DNA of 64,000 bases from CALDTK01 sp963837005 (GTDB lineage Bacteria > Bacteroidota > Bacteroidia > Chitinophagales > Saprospiraceae). The stretch is from the NCBI GenBank assembly GCA_963837005.1, contig CAWIMC010000001.1:2005515-2069514 (forward strand), written 5' to 3'. Numbering within the stretch: position 1 is the first letter of the stretch; the number at the start of each line of letters is the position of its first letter. Below, in pieces: positions 34,373 through 42,351 of this stretch. Made by a program: the position numbers and the translations under genes. The notes beneath the pieces are model-generated. The model searched no databases and was not told the origin of the DNA. It saw only the letters and a program-made list of their open reading frames with translations.

Positions 34373-36877
34373 TTGACCGTCTCCCTCTCCTGGCTCCGCG
34401 ACTACCTCGACCTGCCCTACCCCACCGAACGCATCGCAGAGATCCTCACCGGCCTCGGCCTCGAGGTCGAGGGGCAAGACAAATGGGAGTCGATCCCCGG
34501 TTCGCTCGAGGGCGTCGTCGTGGGCGAGGTGCTGACCTGCGGCAAGCACCCAGGCGCAGACCGACTCTCGCTAACGACCGTCGACATCGGCGGCGCGGAG
34601 CCCGTCCAGATCGTCTGCGGTGCCCCGAACGTGGCCGCCGGGCAGTTCGTCCTCGTGGCCACCGTCGGGACCACCCTTTACCCAACGGGCAGCACCGAGC
34701 CGCTCAAAATCAGCAAGGGCAAGATCCGCGGCGAGGTCTCGATGGGTATGATCTGCGCGGAGGACGAACTCGGCACCGGGCGCTCGCACGCGGGCATCCT
34801 CGTACTTGACAGGCCCTACCCCGCCGGTACGCCCGCAAACCAAATTTTGCCGGTGAGCAGCGACACGACCCTAGAGATCGGCCTTACCCCCAATCGCTCG
34901 GATGCCACGAGTCACCGCGGCGTGGCGGCCGACCTGCGTGCCTACCTCACCGTACACGAGGGCTACGACGGCAAGTGGGGCCAGACCCGCTACGGACTCC
35001 CGGCAGCAGAGGCGTCGCCGAGCGAAACCGTTGCCGAGATCGAGGTCACGGTCGATGCTCCCGTCGCTGCCCCGCGCTACGCTGGTGTCGTGCTCGACCA
35101 CCTCAGCGTCGGGCCGTCGCCGACCTGGCTGCGCCATCGCCTCGAGGCCATCGGCGTGCGCTCGATCAACAACGTAGTCGACGCCACCAACTACATCCTC
35201 CACGACCTCGGACAGCCGCTCCACGCTTTCGACCTCGACAGGCTCGCCGCACCGGGTATTTGGGTAGGTACGCTTCCGCAAAACATGCCCTTCGTCACCC
35301 TCGACGGCGTCGAACGCAAACTCGACGCCACAGACCTCGTCATCTGCGACGCGAACCGCGAACCGCTCTGCCTCGCGGGCGTCTTCGGCGGTAAAGGCTC
35401 CGGCGTGACCGAGGCTACGACGCGGATCTTTTTGGAGAGTGCCTGCTTCGAGGCGACATCCATCCGTCGCACCGCCACGCGCCACAAACTCCACACCGAT
35501 GCAGCCCGCGCCTTCGAGAAAGGCGTAGACCCCGCACAGACCGTGCAGGCCCTCGAGGCCGCCGTGCGGCTCCTCCAGGAGGTAGCGGGGGCGCGGGTCG
35601 CGAGTCCATACGTTGACCTCCTCGCCGCGCCCGTGGTCCCCGCCCGCGTAGTAGTGAGCTTGCGACGCCTCGAGACGCTGACCGGCGTGACGACCACCCT
35701 GGCGGAGGTCGCGCAGGTTTTGAGGGCACTCGACTTCGACATCGTCGCGCAAGACGAGACGACGCATCACCTCACCGTCGACGTCCCGACCAACCGCGCC
35801 GACGTAACCCGCGAGGCCGATGTCGTCGAAGAGTTCCTGCGGGTCTACGGCTACGACCGCGTACCGCTGCCGAGCCGTATCCGCTTGAGCCCCGCCGTGG
35901 AGCCGTACCCGAGTGCGCACCAACTGCGCCGCCGCGCCGCCGAATACCTGCTCGGCCGGGGACTGCACGAGGCCATGGGACTCTCCTTGGTGCCGTCTAA
36001 GGTCTACGAGGCCTTGGCACCGGATGCGGTGGAGTCCTTGGTGCGCATCCACAACACGAGCACCGTCGAGCTCGATGCCCTACGCGTCAACCTCGTCCCG
36101 ACCGGCCTCCAGGCCATTACCTACAACCAGAACCGCCAGCGGCTCGACCTCCAGTTCTTCGAGTTCGGCAAAGGCTACCTGCGGACTGGGGCACAAAAGG
36201 CTCCCTCGGAGTACGAGCAACTCGCGATTTGGAGCACGGGGGCCCGCGAGCCGGAGCACTGGTCGACAAAGGGCCGCAAGACGGGGTATGCACAAGTCCG
36301 AGGTTTGGCGGTAGGCGTCCTGCAAGCCATCGGCCTCCACCTCGAAGGAGAACGGGCCGCGGACGAGGAGGCGACACACACCCCTTCGTTTGCCTATGCG
36401 CAAGACCTGGTAATTGGCGAAAAGACCGTGGCCACGATCGGGCGCGTGGCCCCGACCTACGTCGATTACTTCGACTGTAAGTCAGACGAAATCTACCTAG
36501 CGCTCCTCGACTGGGAGGCCATCTCCAGACTCGCTGAGCGGCGACTCCGGGGCAAGCAGGGCGGCGGCCGCAAGGCTCCTGTGCTGTCGAAGTTCCCTCA
36601 GGTGCGACGGGACCTCGCGTTGCTCGTTGACGAGTCGGTATCCTTCGCGCACATCGTTCAGCTTTCGCAAAAACCAGCTACGGGCATTTGCAAGTCGATC
36701 GAGCTTTTCGACGTGTACGAAGACGCTGAGAAGTTAGGGAGTGGCAAGCGGTCTTACGCGATCCGCTTCGTGTTCGAGCGATCGGATCGGACCTTGAACG
36801 ACAAGGAGGTGGACAAGGCGATGAGCGGCGTGCAGCGGGCGCTGGACGGCGATGACGGGATCGAGGTGAGGCGCTAG
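34373..36877 (+). CDS. pheT: Phenylalanyl-tRNA synthetase beta subunit
   Basis: Beta subunit of the tetrameric PheRS that charges tRNA-Phe. The 834-residue protein has the N-terminal EMAP-like tRNA-binding domain (GKHPGADRLSLTTVDIG, VCGAPNV), B3/B4 editing region, B5 domain (TNRADVTREADVVEEFLRVYGYD), and a C-terminal FDX-ACB domain (SKFPQVRRDLALLVDESV). The start is TTG at 34373; the protein begins with MTVSLSWLRDYLDLPYP as usual. pheS is not in the window. It has only short-stem element variants (35272-35284, 36661-36673). Confidence 0.96.
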   Translation: MTVSLSWLRDYLDLPYPTERIAEILTGLGLEVEGQDKWESIPGSLEGVVVGEVLTCGKHPGADRLSLTTVDIGGAEPVQIVCGAPNVAAGQFVLVATVGTTLYPTGSTEPLKISKGKIRGEVSMGMICAEDELGTGRSHAGILVLDRPYPAGTPANQILPVSSDTTLEIGLTPNRSDATSHRGVAADLRAYLTVHEGYDGKWGQTRYGLPAAEASPSETVAEIEVTVDAPVAAPRYAGVVLDHLSVGPSPTWLRHRLEAIGVRSINNVVDATNYILHDLGQPLHAFDLDRLAAPGIWVGTLPQNMPFVTLDGVERKLDATDLVICDANREPLCLAGVFGGKGSGVTEATTRIFLESACFEATSIRRTATRHKLHTDAARAFEKGVDPAQTVQALEAAVRLLQEVAGARVASPYVDLLAAPVVPARVVVSLRRLETLTGVTTTLAEVAQVLRALDFDIVAQDETTHHLTVDVPTNRADVTREADVVEEFLRVYGYDRVPLPSRIRLSPAVEPYPSAHQLRRRAAEYLLGRGLHEAMGLSLVPSKVYEALAPDAVESLVRIHNTSTVELDALRVNLVPTGLQAITYNQNRQRLDLQFFEFGKGYLRTGAQKAPSEYEQLAIWSTGAREPEHWSTKGRKTGYAQVRGLAVGVLQAIGLHLEGERAADEEATHTPSFAYAQDLVIGEKTVATIGRVAPTYVDYFDCKSDEIYLALLDWEAISRLAERRLRGKQGGGRKAPVLSKFPQVRRDLALLVDESVSFAHIVQLSQKPATGICKSIELFDVYEDAEKLGSGKRSYAIRFVFERSDRTLNDKEVDKAMSGVQRALDGDDGIEVRR

Positions 36878-36933
36878 CGGCCAGCAGAGCCGAGTGATGC
36901 ATATGAAGGCCTATGCATAAACAAAATCAAACT

Positions 36934-36948
36934 TGCAACTAAGTTGCA
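36934..36948. promoter_or_regulatory. Candidate zinc-regulator (Zur-type) operator
   Basis: Perfect palindrome TGCAACT-A-AGTTGCA. It ends 18 bp before the TACCTTCG box of the MerC gene, where a bound repressor would cover the -33 region. The form fits a Fur-family box, and MerC and G3E GTPase genes are commonly zinc-regulated; the regulator itself is not in the window. Confidence 0.6.
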
Positions 36949-36965
36949 GGTGTAGCTGTATGGCC

Positions 36966-36973
36966 TACCTTCG
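36966..36973 (+). promoter_or_regulatory. -7 promoter box of the MerC gene
   Basis: TACCTTCG, 20 bp before the GTG start at 36994 and just downstream of the palindromic operator. Confidence 0.45.
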
Positions 36974-36993
36974 TCCTTCGTTAAGCGAAGCCC

Positions 36994-37491
36994 GTGACCC
37001 CTCAAACCCTACAAACCTCTTCTGCTGGCGATCCGACGACGAGCAGCAGCCAGCCATCGTTCTACGCCCTATCGACGACCACGAGCGGTGCCCCCTCTGA
37101 TCTCGTCGGGGCTTGCGCCAGCTTCTTGTGCGTGGTGCATTGCGTCCTCACGCCGGTCATTTTCGCCGCGACGCCGCTGTTACACCAGGCGGAGGTTTTG
37201 GCGGAAGCCGAACATGGCCACCACCACGACCTCGTCGGGGAGGGCCACTTCGGGGGCTTCTGGCTGAGTCTCGACCTCGTGTTCATAGCGCTGAGTGCCT
37301 GGGCGGTGGCCGTCACGCTTCGGCACGTCGGGCACAGCGGACTCAAGTCAATGTTCATTGTCTCGTGGATTGCCTTCGCCGCTGGACTCCTCGGTGAGCG
37401 CCTCGGATGGCACGCGGGTGAGTGGCTCACGTACGGGGGCTCGATCGCGCTCATCTGTGCGCACGGCTACCGCTGGAAGCGCCGTCGATGA
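36994..37491 (+). CDS. MerC domain membrane protein
   Basis: Small integral membrane protein of 165 residues with the MerC signature GACASFLCVVHCVLTPVIF (paired Cys in helix 1), a His-rich loop (EHGHHHD) and four predicted membrane spans. MerC proteins move divalent or mercuric ions; in Bacteroidota such genes usually belong to zinc-starvation operons, and the operator and downstream GTPase stump agree with that. The start is GTG at 36994. The stop overlaps the next start as ATGA. An element (37195-37209) is read as VLAEA. Confidence 0.85.
   Translation: MTPQTLQTSSAGDPTTSSSQPSFYALSTTTSGAPSDLVGACASFLCVVHCVLTPVIFAATPLLHQAEVLAEAEHGHHHDLVGEGHFGGFWLSLDLVFIALSAWAVAVTLRHVGHSGLKSMFIVSWIAFAAGLLGERLGWHAGEWLTYGGSIALICAHGYRWKRRR
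37195..37209 (+). repeat. GNNA mini-hairpin element
   Basis: Stem GGC, loop GGAA; MerC gene, sense. Confidence 0.8.
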
Positions 37492-37570
37492 GGCCGCGCA
37501 TTCCCGTCTACTTGGTGACCGGCTTTCTAGGCGCCGGTAAGAAGACCTTCCTCCATCGAGGCGGAGGCGG
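37488..37570 (+). pseudogene. Remnant of a G3E (CobW/COG0523) GTPase gene
   Basis: The frame begins MRPRIPVYLVTGFLGAGKKT, the N-terminus of a G3E metal-chaperone GTPase with its Walker A loop (normally GFLGAGKTT; here one T is K). After about 23 residues homology stops and the frame runs antisense into the ChaN-like gene. Coupling to MerC by ATGA overlap is retained, so the rest of the gene was deleted. Confidence 0.7.
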
Positions 37571-37590
37571 GTTTCGCGCACCAAACTCCC

Positions 37591-38520
37591 TCACTCCCCC
37601 AACACAAACACGTAGTCCGCCCGCTTGGCCAAATCCACCCAGTCTACATCGGTACCCGAGGGCTGGTCTTCCAGCACCGTCACCGTTCGAAGCATTAGCG
37701 AGGGCTTCAACTGCCGAAGTTGCGCCACCGTGCCTTCGCGGTAATCGGAATGAAAGGAACCACAGAGGTGCATCACTTTGAGACCTCGCTTCTTCCCGGC
37801 CTTCCAGGCGCCGTAGATGTTGTGCGCCATCGTCGCGTCCCAAAGCATCTGCGCGGCAAAAAAAGGATTTAGGTCTGCGGCCTTTGGCGCGGGGGCCTGG
37901 CCTTCGATCGCGTGGCCCGGCATCCCGCCCATCAGCGTCAAAAAACGACGCTGGTAGGCCGTGTCGATGAAGGCGTACGGGCGCTCCGGGAGGTAAGCTT
38001 TTGCGCCGCGCGGTGCCTCGTCGAGGGCAGCTGCGCCACGCTGGCCGACAGCACTTACGTATCGCCGCGGGGCGTTGGCGGCGATCACGGGTTGGTTGGC
38101 AGATTTAGCTTTGAGCACCATCGGGTGGTAGGCCGTAATGTAGTTGTCCCAGGCGCGCCCGTCTTCGATCAAGCGTGGCAGCGGGATAAAGCCGCTGAGG
38201 TATTCATCTACCACGACTTGGACATCGCTCTCGAACATCTCGAGACTCAGCGCGACGTTGCCGTTCTGCGCTAGCAACTTCCCGTAGAGGGTATCCTGGA
38301 GTACGTGCGTAAGACTATCGTCGTGGATCTCGCCAAAGAAGACGACGTCAGCGCGGGACAGCGCACTCGTCATCGCATCGAGGGAAGTCTCCTGCTGGGT
38401 TCCGGTGTCGTAGAGTCGCCAGGTCTTGTTGACGGTAGGTCCGGCTTGCGCCAAAACTGTGCCCGCGCTGAGGAAGACACAAAGAGTAGTCGCTAAACAG
38501 GAGGATAGGTAGTGCTGCAT
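37591..38520 (-). CDS. ChaN-family haem-binding-like protein
   Basis: A 309-residue exported protein (signal ending AGTVLAQ) of the ChaN/Tiki-like superfamily: VVFFGEIHDDSLTH, ALSLEMFESDVQ, VIAANAPRRYVSAV and MHLCGSFHSDYREG are characteristic. ChaN of Campylobacter binds haem; others may be metallopeptidase-like. ATG at 38520 gives the signal peptide. It ends 20 bp from the stump of the G3E gene, on the opposite strand, so the deletion that removed that GTPase reached close to its stop. Confidence 0.85.
   Translation of the reverse strand: MQHYLSSCLATTLCVFLSAGTVLAQAGPTVNKTWRLYDTGTQQETSLDAMTSALSRADVVFFGEIHDDSLTHVLQDTLYGKLLAQNGNVALSLEMFESDVQVVVDEYLSGFIPLPRLIEDGRAWDNYITAYHPMVLKAKSANQPVIAANAPRRYVSAVGQRGAAALDEAPRGAKAYLPERPYAFIDTAYQRRFLTLMGGMPGHAIEGQAPAPKAADLNPFFAAQMLWDATMAHNIYGAWKAGKKRGLKVMHLCGSFHSDYREGTVAQLRQLKPSLMLRTVTVLEDQPSGTDVDWVDLAKRADYVFVLGE
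38443..38457 (-). repeat. GNNA mini-hairpin element
   Basis: Stem GGC, loop GCAA; ChaN-like gene, sense, in signal peptide codons (VLAQA). Confidence 0.8.
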
Positions 38521-38698
38521 AGTATGAAGGACGATACAAACGGAACAGGGAGGAGTTAGCGCACGCACAGGCAATCGAAGCATGTTCTAATTGCTCGATA
38601 ACGCCGGCGGCCTGCGGTTCGGATGTGGTATGGCAGCGCACAGACGCAGTCTGCGGCTCCTCAGCCGCGCTTTGACCAGCCGTCGTCTTGCTGCAGGA

Positions 38699-39106
38699 CT
38701 ACACCCCCGCCTCCCAGGCCGCCTTTAAGTAGTTGAGCACCGCCTCGGTCAACTCCTCCTCCCCTTTAATCCGAATGACGTGCTGCAGCTTCTTGCCTGA
38801 GAAGTGTGGTCGGATTCGGTGCACGAAGGGCCTCGGGTGCCGCCCCTCTAGGGTCACGGTGAGGTCGAGCCACTGGCGGGCCGGTCGCGCGATGAGCCAG
38901 GCCTTGTCCTTGGCGAAGACGATGGCCCGTTTGGCGGCCCCGATGTAGTTCGGCGTCCAGTCGGCGGTGGCTACCAAGACTGCGTCGAAGGCGGTCACGA
39001 CCTCCTGCGAACTCTTCGCGAGAATGTCGTCGATGGTCTCGGGTGTGCACCAGTGCTTGGGCTGCGGCTTCGAGAACTCGCGGTGGCAAATAGGGCAGGT
39101 GTACAT
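38699..39106 (-). CDS. DUF5655 domain protein
   Basis: 135-residue protein starting MYTCPICHREFSKPQPKHWC, a CxxC...C zinc-ribbon-like head, followed by the DUF5655 region (FDAVLVATADWTPNYIGA, LTVTLEGRHPRPFVHRI, LQHVIRIKGEEEL). Function unknown; the domain is also seen as a putative transport or nucleic-acid-related module. ATG at 39106 is preferred to TTG at 39118. A TACCTTGC box lies about 10 bp upstream on the minus strand. Confidence 0.75.
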   Translation of the reverse strand: MYTCPICHREFSKPQPKHWCTPETIDDILAKSSQEVVTAFDAVLVATADWTPNYIGAAKRAIVFAKDKAWLIARPARQWLDLTVTLEGRHPRPFVHRIRPHFSGKKLQHVIRIKGEEELTEAVLNYLKAAWEAGV

Positions 39107-39328
39107 GGGGACGGGCAAGGTAGCGGTGAGCGGTAGCTACACTACCAAAATGCTGTTGCCGCAGATGGCCTTCGAATTGCTGCGATAGATCACATCGCCT
39201 GCGGCCTCGACGGTGCGTACTTAGCATCGGTAGCGAACGTGATGGCGCGGCCACTGACCTCATTTGAGATGCACCGGCGCGAGAGCTTGACGTGGATCAA
39301 CCATGAGTCATGGCTTTCGCCACAACCC

Positions 39329-40234
39329 CTACCGCGCCCGCGCTTCCAACCACGCCAGCGCCTCCGCCCAGATCGTGTCCTTGTACCCCCGTCGGAAGTA
39401 GTCGAAGTGCCGCAGCGGCTTGCCGTTCATAGCATCAGCTTTCGCCAAAACCTGCTGCTCTACCCCGCCCGCCGGACGCCAGTGCCGCCAAAAATTAGCC
39501 ACGTTGCGCACCGTCGAAATCTCGTCGCTCACCGCGTGCACGTGCTTAATCGGGAAGCGCATCGCCGACCAGTCGATCGCGTCCACCCCGACGCCCTCCG
39601 CGAAACGATCATCGAAGAAGTAGTCCGGCGAGGTGCACCAGTCCTTCCATTCTCCGTGCACCCCGAGCGGTAGGTCTTCCATGACGCCGAGCCTGCTCAG
39701 TGCAGGGTACCCGTAACGCGCGATGGACAGCGGTGCAATGATGTGCCACAGCGCCCAGGCCTGCGGCCGGTAGTAGCGCGCCAATCCAGGTGTGTAGCCC
39801 GCCGATACAGCAAACAGCAGTGCCCCCGCGATGCCGTCGAAGTCGTCCAGGAAGGGCAGCTGCTGTCCACCCGCAGAATGGGCGACAATGAGCAAGGGCA
39901 GACCCGAAAACCGCTCTAACAAATACCCCTTCACCGCCGGGATGTCGTAGCGACTGTAGTCGCGGTAGGTAAACGTGCAGCCCCTCAGCCCAGTCGCTGG
40001 ACGCGAGGCCCCGCTGCCACGGTAATCCCACAGCGCACACGCGAAACCAGCCTCTGCGAGGTAGGTCAGGAACGGCTCGTAAAAGCGGGCCTTGGCTGCG
40101 GTGCCCTGGTTGAACTGCACGATGGCCCGTGGCTCGCCACTCGGCAAGAGGAGCTGACCGTACACTTCAACGCCGTCGGCGCACGTCACGGCAAAGGGGG
40201 TCTTGGTCACCGCGGACTTCGTGTGGGCACTCAT
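39329..40234 (-). CDS. Alpha/beta hydrolase (serine aminopeptidase-like)
   Basis: Soluble 301-residue hydrolase with the nucleophile motif VAHSAGGQ, the oxyanion region QFNQGTAAKARFYEPF and a late His in KHVHAVSD. The substrate is unknown. The gene overlaps the upstream TetR gene by 4 bp (ATGA), so the pair forms a regulated unit, probably inducible by the hydrolase substrate or a related compound. One near element (39437-39451) is read as VLAKA. Confidence 0.85.
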   Translation of the reverse strand: MSAHTKSAVTKTPFAVTCADGVEVYGQLLLPSGEPRAIVQFNQGTAAKARFYEPFLTYLAEAGFACALWDYRGSGASRPATGLRGCTFTYRDYSRYDIPAVKGYLLERFSGLPLLIVAHSAGGQQLPFLDDFDGIAGALLFAVSAGYTPGLARYYRPQAWALWHIIAPLSIARYGYPALSRLGVMEDLPLGVHGEWKDWCTSPDYFFDDRFAEGVGVDAIDWSAMRFPIKHVHAVSDEISTVRNVANFWRHWRPAGGVEQQVLAKADAMNGKPLRHFDYFRRGYKDTIWAEALAWLEARAR

Positions 40235-40815
40235 TGCGCTAACAAGTTTTGGCGAAAGCCCTCAATTGCCGCCTCGAAGTGCGCGTCCCCGCCGTAGAGT
40301 CGATCCAATAAAATGCCGCCCTCGAACTCCGCGATCGTCCGACGCGCGAAGCTGTCCCCATCCGCGCGTCCGGCTGCTGTGGCCAAGGCTGCGAGGGCAC
40401 CGATCCACACATCAAAAAAGGCTTTAAGCGTTGGCTCGAAGCGCCCGTCCACGTCCGCCATCTCTAGCACCGTATTGCCGATCAAACAGCCGCCGCTAGC
40501 AGGCCCGAGCAACTTTCGCAAGGCCGCAGAAATCACGTCCATCCGCGAGGTCAGAGCCGCGACCGAGAGGGGGTCACCGTCATCTGGCAACGCGGCTTCC
40601 GCCAAAACCCGCTCCGACCACGCCAGCGCCTCCGCAAGGACGGCCTCCATCACCGCAGCCTTGTCGGAAAAGTGATGGTAGAAGGCACCTTTGGTCAGTC
40701 CGGTAGCGGCGGCGAGGTCCGCCATCGAGGTGTTGCGGTACCCACGCTGGCGGAAGAGCGCTCCACTGGCGCGAAGGATATGGTCGCGGGGGGTGACCGT
40801 ATGTGTAGCTGTCAT
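40231..40815 (-). CDS. TetR family transcriptional regulator
   Basis: A 194-residue repressor with an N-terminal helix-turn-helix (RDHILRASGALFRQRGYRNT, then MADLAAATGLTKGAFYHHF) and a C-terminal ligand domain of the YcdC/TetR_C type. It probably represses itself and the hydrolase gene behind it through the palindrome at 40825-40850. Two hairpin elements lie in it, one near each end (40246-40260 and 40594-40608). Confidence 0.9.
   Translation of the reverse strand: MTATHTVTPRDHILRASGALFRQRGYRNTSMADLAAATGLTKGAFYHHFSDKAAVMEAVLAEALAWSERVLAEAALPDDGDPLSVAALTSRMDVISAALRKLLGPASGGCLIGNTVLEMADVDGRFEPTLKAFFDVWIGALAALATAAGRADGDSFARRTIAEFEGGILLDRLYGGDAHFEAAIEGFRQNLLAQ
40246..40260 (+). repeat. GNNA mini-hairpin element
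   Basis: Stem GGC, loop GAAA; last codons of the TetR gene, antisense, read FRQNL. Confidence 0.8.
40594..40608 (-). repeat. GNNA mini-hairpin element
   Basis: Stem GGC, loop GGAA; TetR gene, sense, read VLAEA. Confidence 0.8.
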
Positions 40816-40824
40816 GCGGCGAAG

Positions 40825-40850
40825 CTACCTACTGAACGGTTGGTATGTAG
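40825..40850. promoter_or_regulatory. Imperfect palindrome, candidate TetR operator
   Basis: CTACCTACTGAAC followed by GGTTGGTATGTAG, 10 of 13 positions complementary, 10 bp upstream of the TetR start and touching the stop codon of the patatin gene. Confidence 0.55.
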
Positions 40851-42290
40851 CTACTTCATTTGTCGCCACTGGCTCATGGCGTCCTCGTAGTTGAGTTGAC
40901 CTACCGAGACCTCCAGGGCATGGCCGCTAGACTTCGGACCGAAGTCGTAGGCGATTGGCTGATTCGGAACCGCACCACTTTGCCACCACCGGAACACGCG
41001 ACCAATCTGCTGGAAATCCTCGTCGGCAACGAGGTCGAAGTCGAGTTCGGCGGCATACTCGACCTCATCGGCGAGGGTTGGCGCCTCGGGGCCGTCGCTT
41101 CCCGCGTTCTCGAAACCCACGTCGCTGGGGCTCATGAAAGGACACAACCGCACGAAGCGATCCATTGGGAGGGCACCTGGACTGGTAGACATGAATTGCA
41201 GCGCGAGGTAACAGGCGCCATCGGCGGGCTCCTGAAGGACGGTAGTCATCATTGTCGAGACGGTGTCTGTGTAGTATCCCATTTGTAGCAGCCGAAAGGC
41301 CACTTTGCCAATCTTACGGCCCGCTTCTTCGGAGACACCTCTACGAGTTTTCGTGTTCCCCGGTCCCGACCTTGCGGCCGCCATACGTAGATAAGCCTCG
41401 CCGTGCTCCTCACGCCTCGGAAGCGTCTTGCGAGTCCCGATGGAGACGACTTGCATGTCTTCGCGGCGGACTCCGAGCTTAAAGGCCTCTACGACCGCGG
41501 CCATGCAGGGGTTGTTGTAGCCAGCCAGCCCACCGTCCCAAATGCGTTGCTCGGGGTAGTCGCCCTCGCGATGGTCCTTGAAGGTGGCCGGGAGGTCGAA
41601 ATAGTTGACCGGGGCATTGGTCGAGCCGTGGATCGCCTGGGCAAGAGACTCATTGCCGGAATCGACGTCGGCGGCATTGCGAGGAGAGTGAAAGAACTTC
41701 GCGCGCTTCTTGAACGCGTCGAAGCCAGCAATCAAGATGTACGGGAGGGGCTCTCCTTTATGGCCCTCCGCGATGCTTCCGAGCTCCGCGAGCTCCCGCA
41801 GCGTTTTCTGAGGGCCGTGCCTGTGCGCATGTCCTTCGTATATTCCTTCGCGGGCTTTGATAGCCTCGATTTTAGCACTGCTCCTGTACCGAGGCCCCGG
41901 CAGCAGCGGGACACGGGCACCGCGTTTCCAAAGCCAATTGATGCGCTGCGACCAGCGTTGTATGAAGTTGTTCGGGAAGAAGCGATCCTCCGCAGCCACT
42001 GGCGTGAAGATCTGCCGGCGCTTCGCCTCGTCCGAGGCATTGGCAAGGGCCTGGCCGAGGGTGAGGTTGGTATAGAGGGCTCCCAGGGTAAGGGACCCTC
42101 CTGAATTCGCTGCCACCAAATCGTAGTTCAGCAGCACCTCGTGGCCGGTGGTCTCCGGAGAGTACCGATCGATGAGTGTCATGAGCTGGATCACGCCCCA
42201 AATCCCGCCCCCGTCAAGACTGAGGATCCGGTAGGGCTTACCGTGGTCGACGGCCTGACGTTCGTAGTTTATAGCTCCAGGCTCATTCAT
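40851..42290 (-). CDS. Patatin-like phospholipase
   Basis: Lipid acyl hydrolase of 479 residues. Visible are the oxyanion loop LSLDGGGIWGV, the nucleophile region AANSGGSL (Ser in place of the usual G-x-S-x-G, reading N-S-G-G) and the dyad WDGGLAGYNNP. No membrane segment or signal is seen. Some patatins are effectors in anti-phage CBASS systems, but no CD-NTase or other defence gene is nearby, so that reading is not supported. ATG at 42290 is chosen; the frame stays open upstream against the GH109-like gene. The two genes are divergent. Confidence 0.85.
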   Translation of the reverse strand: MNEPGAINYERQAVDHGKPYRILSLDGGGIWGVIQLMTLIDRYSPETTGHEVLLNYDLVAANSGGSLTLGALYTNLTLGQALANASDEAKRRQIFTPVAAEDRFFPNNFIQRWSQRINWLWKRGARVPLLPGPRYRSSAKIEAIKAREGIYEGHAHRHGPQKTLRELAELGSIAEGHKGEPLPYILIAGFDAFKKRAKFFHSPRNAADVDSGNESLAQAIHGSTNAPVNYFDLPATFKDHREGDYPEQRIWDGGLAGYNNPCMAAVVEAFKLGVRREDMQVVSIGTRKTLPRREEHGEAYLRMAAARSGPGNTKTRRGVSEEAGRKIGKVAFRLLQMGYYTDTVSTMMTTVLQEPADGACYLALQFMSTSPGALPMDRFVRLCPFMSPSDVGFENAGSDGPEAPTLADEVEYAAELDFDLVADEDFQQIGRVFRWWQSGAVPNQPIAYDFGPKSSGHALEVSVGQLNYEDAMSQWRQMK

Positions 42291-42351
42291 ACTTCCGGGA
42301 AGATAGCCAAAGTGTGCGCGCTCTATCTTGCTCCAAACCATCGCCGCGCAC

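Noticed and set aside
37497..37781. A 119-residue protein downstream of MerC
   Set aside because: Only the first 23 codons resemble a G3E GTPase; the rest is antisense to the ChaN-like gene.
40851..42290. Patatin as effector of a CBASS-type anti-phage system
   Set aside because: No CD-NTase, sensor, ubiquitin-like or other defence gene lies near; neighbours are a TetR/hydrolase unit and a GH109-like gene.
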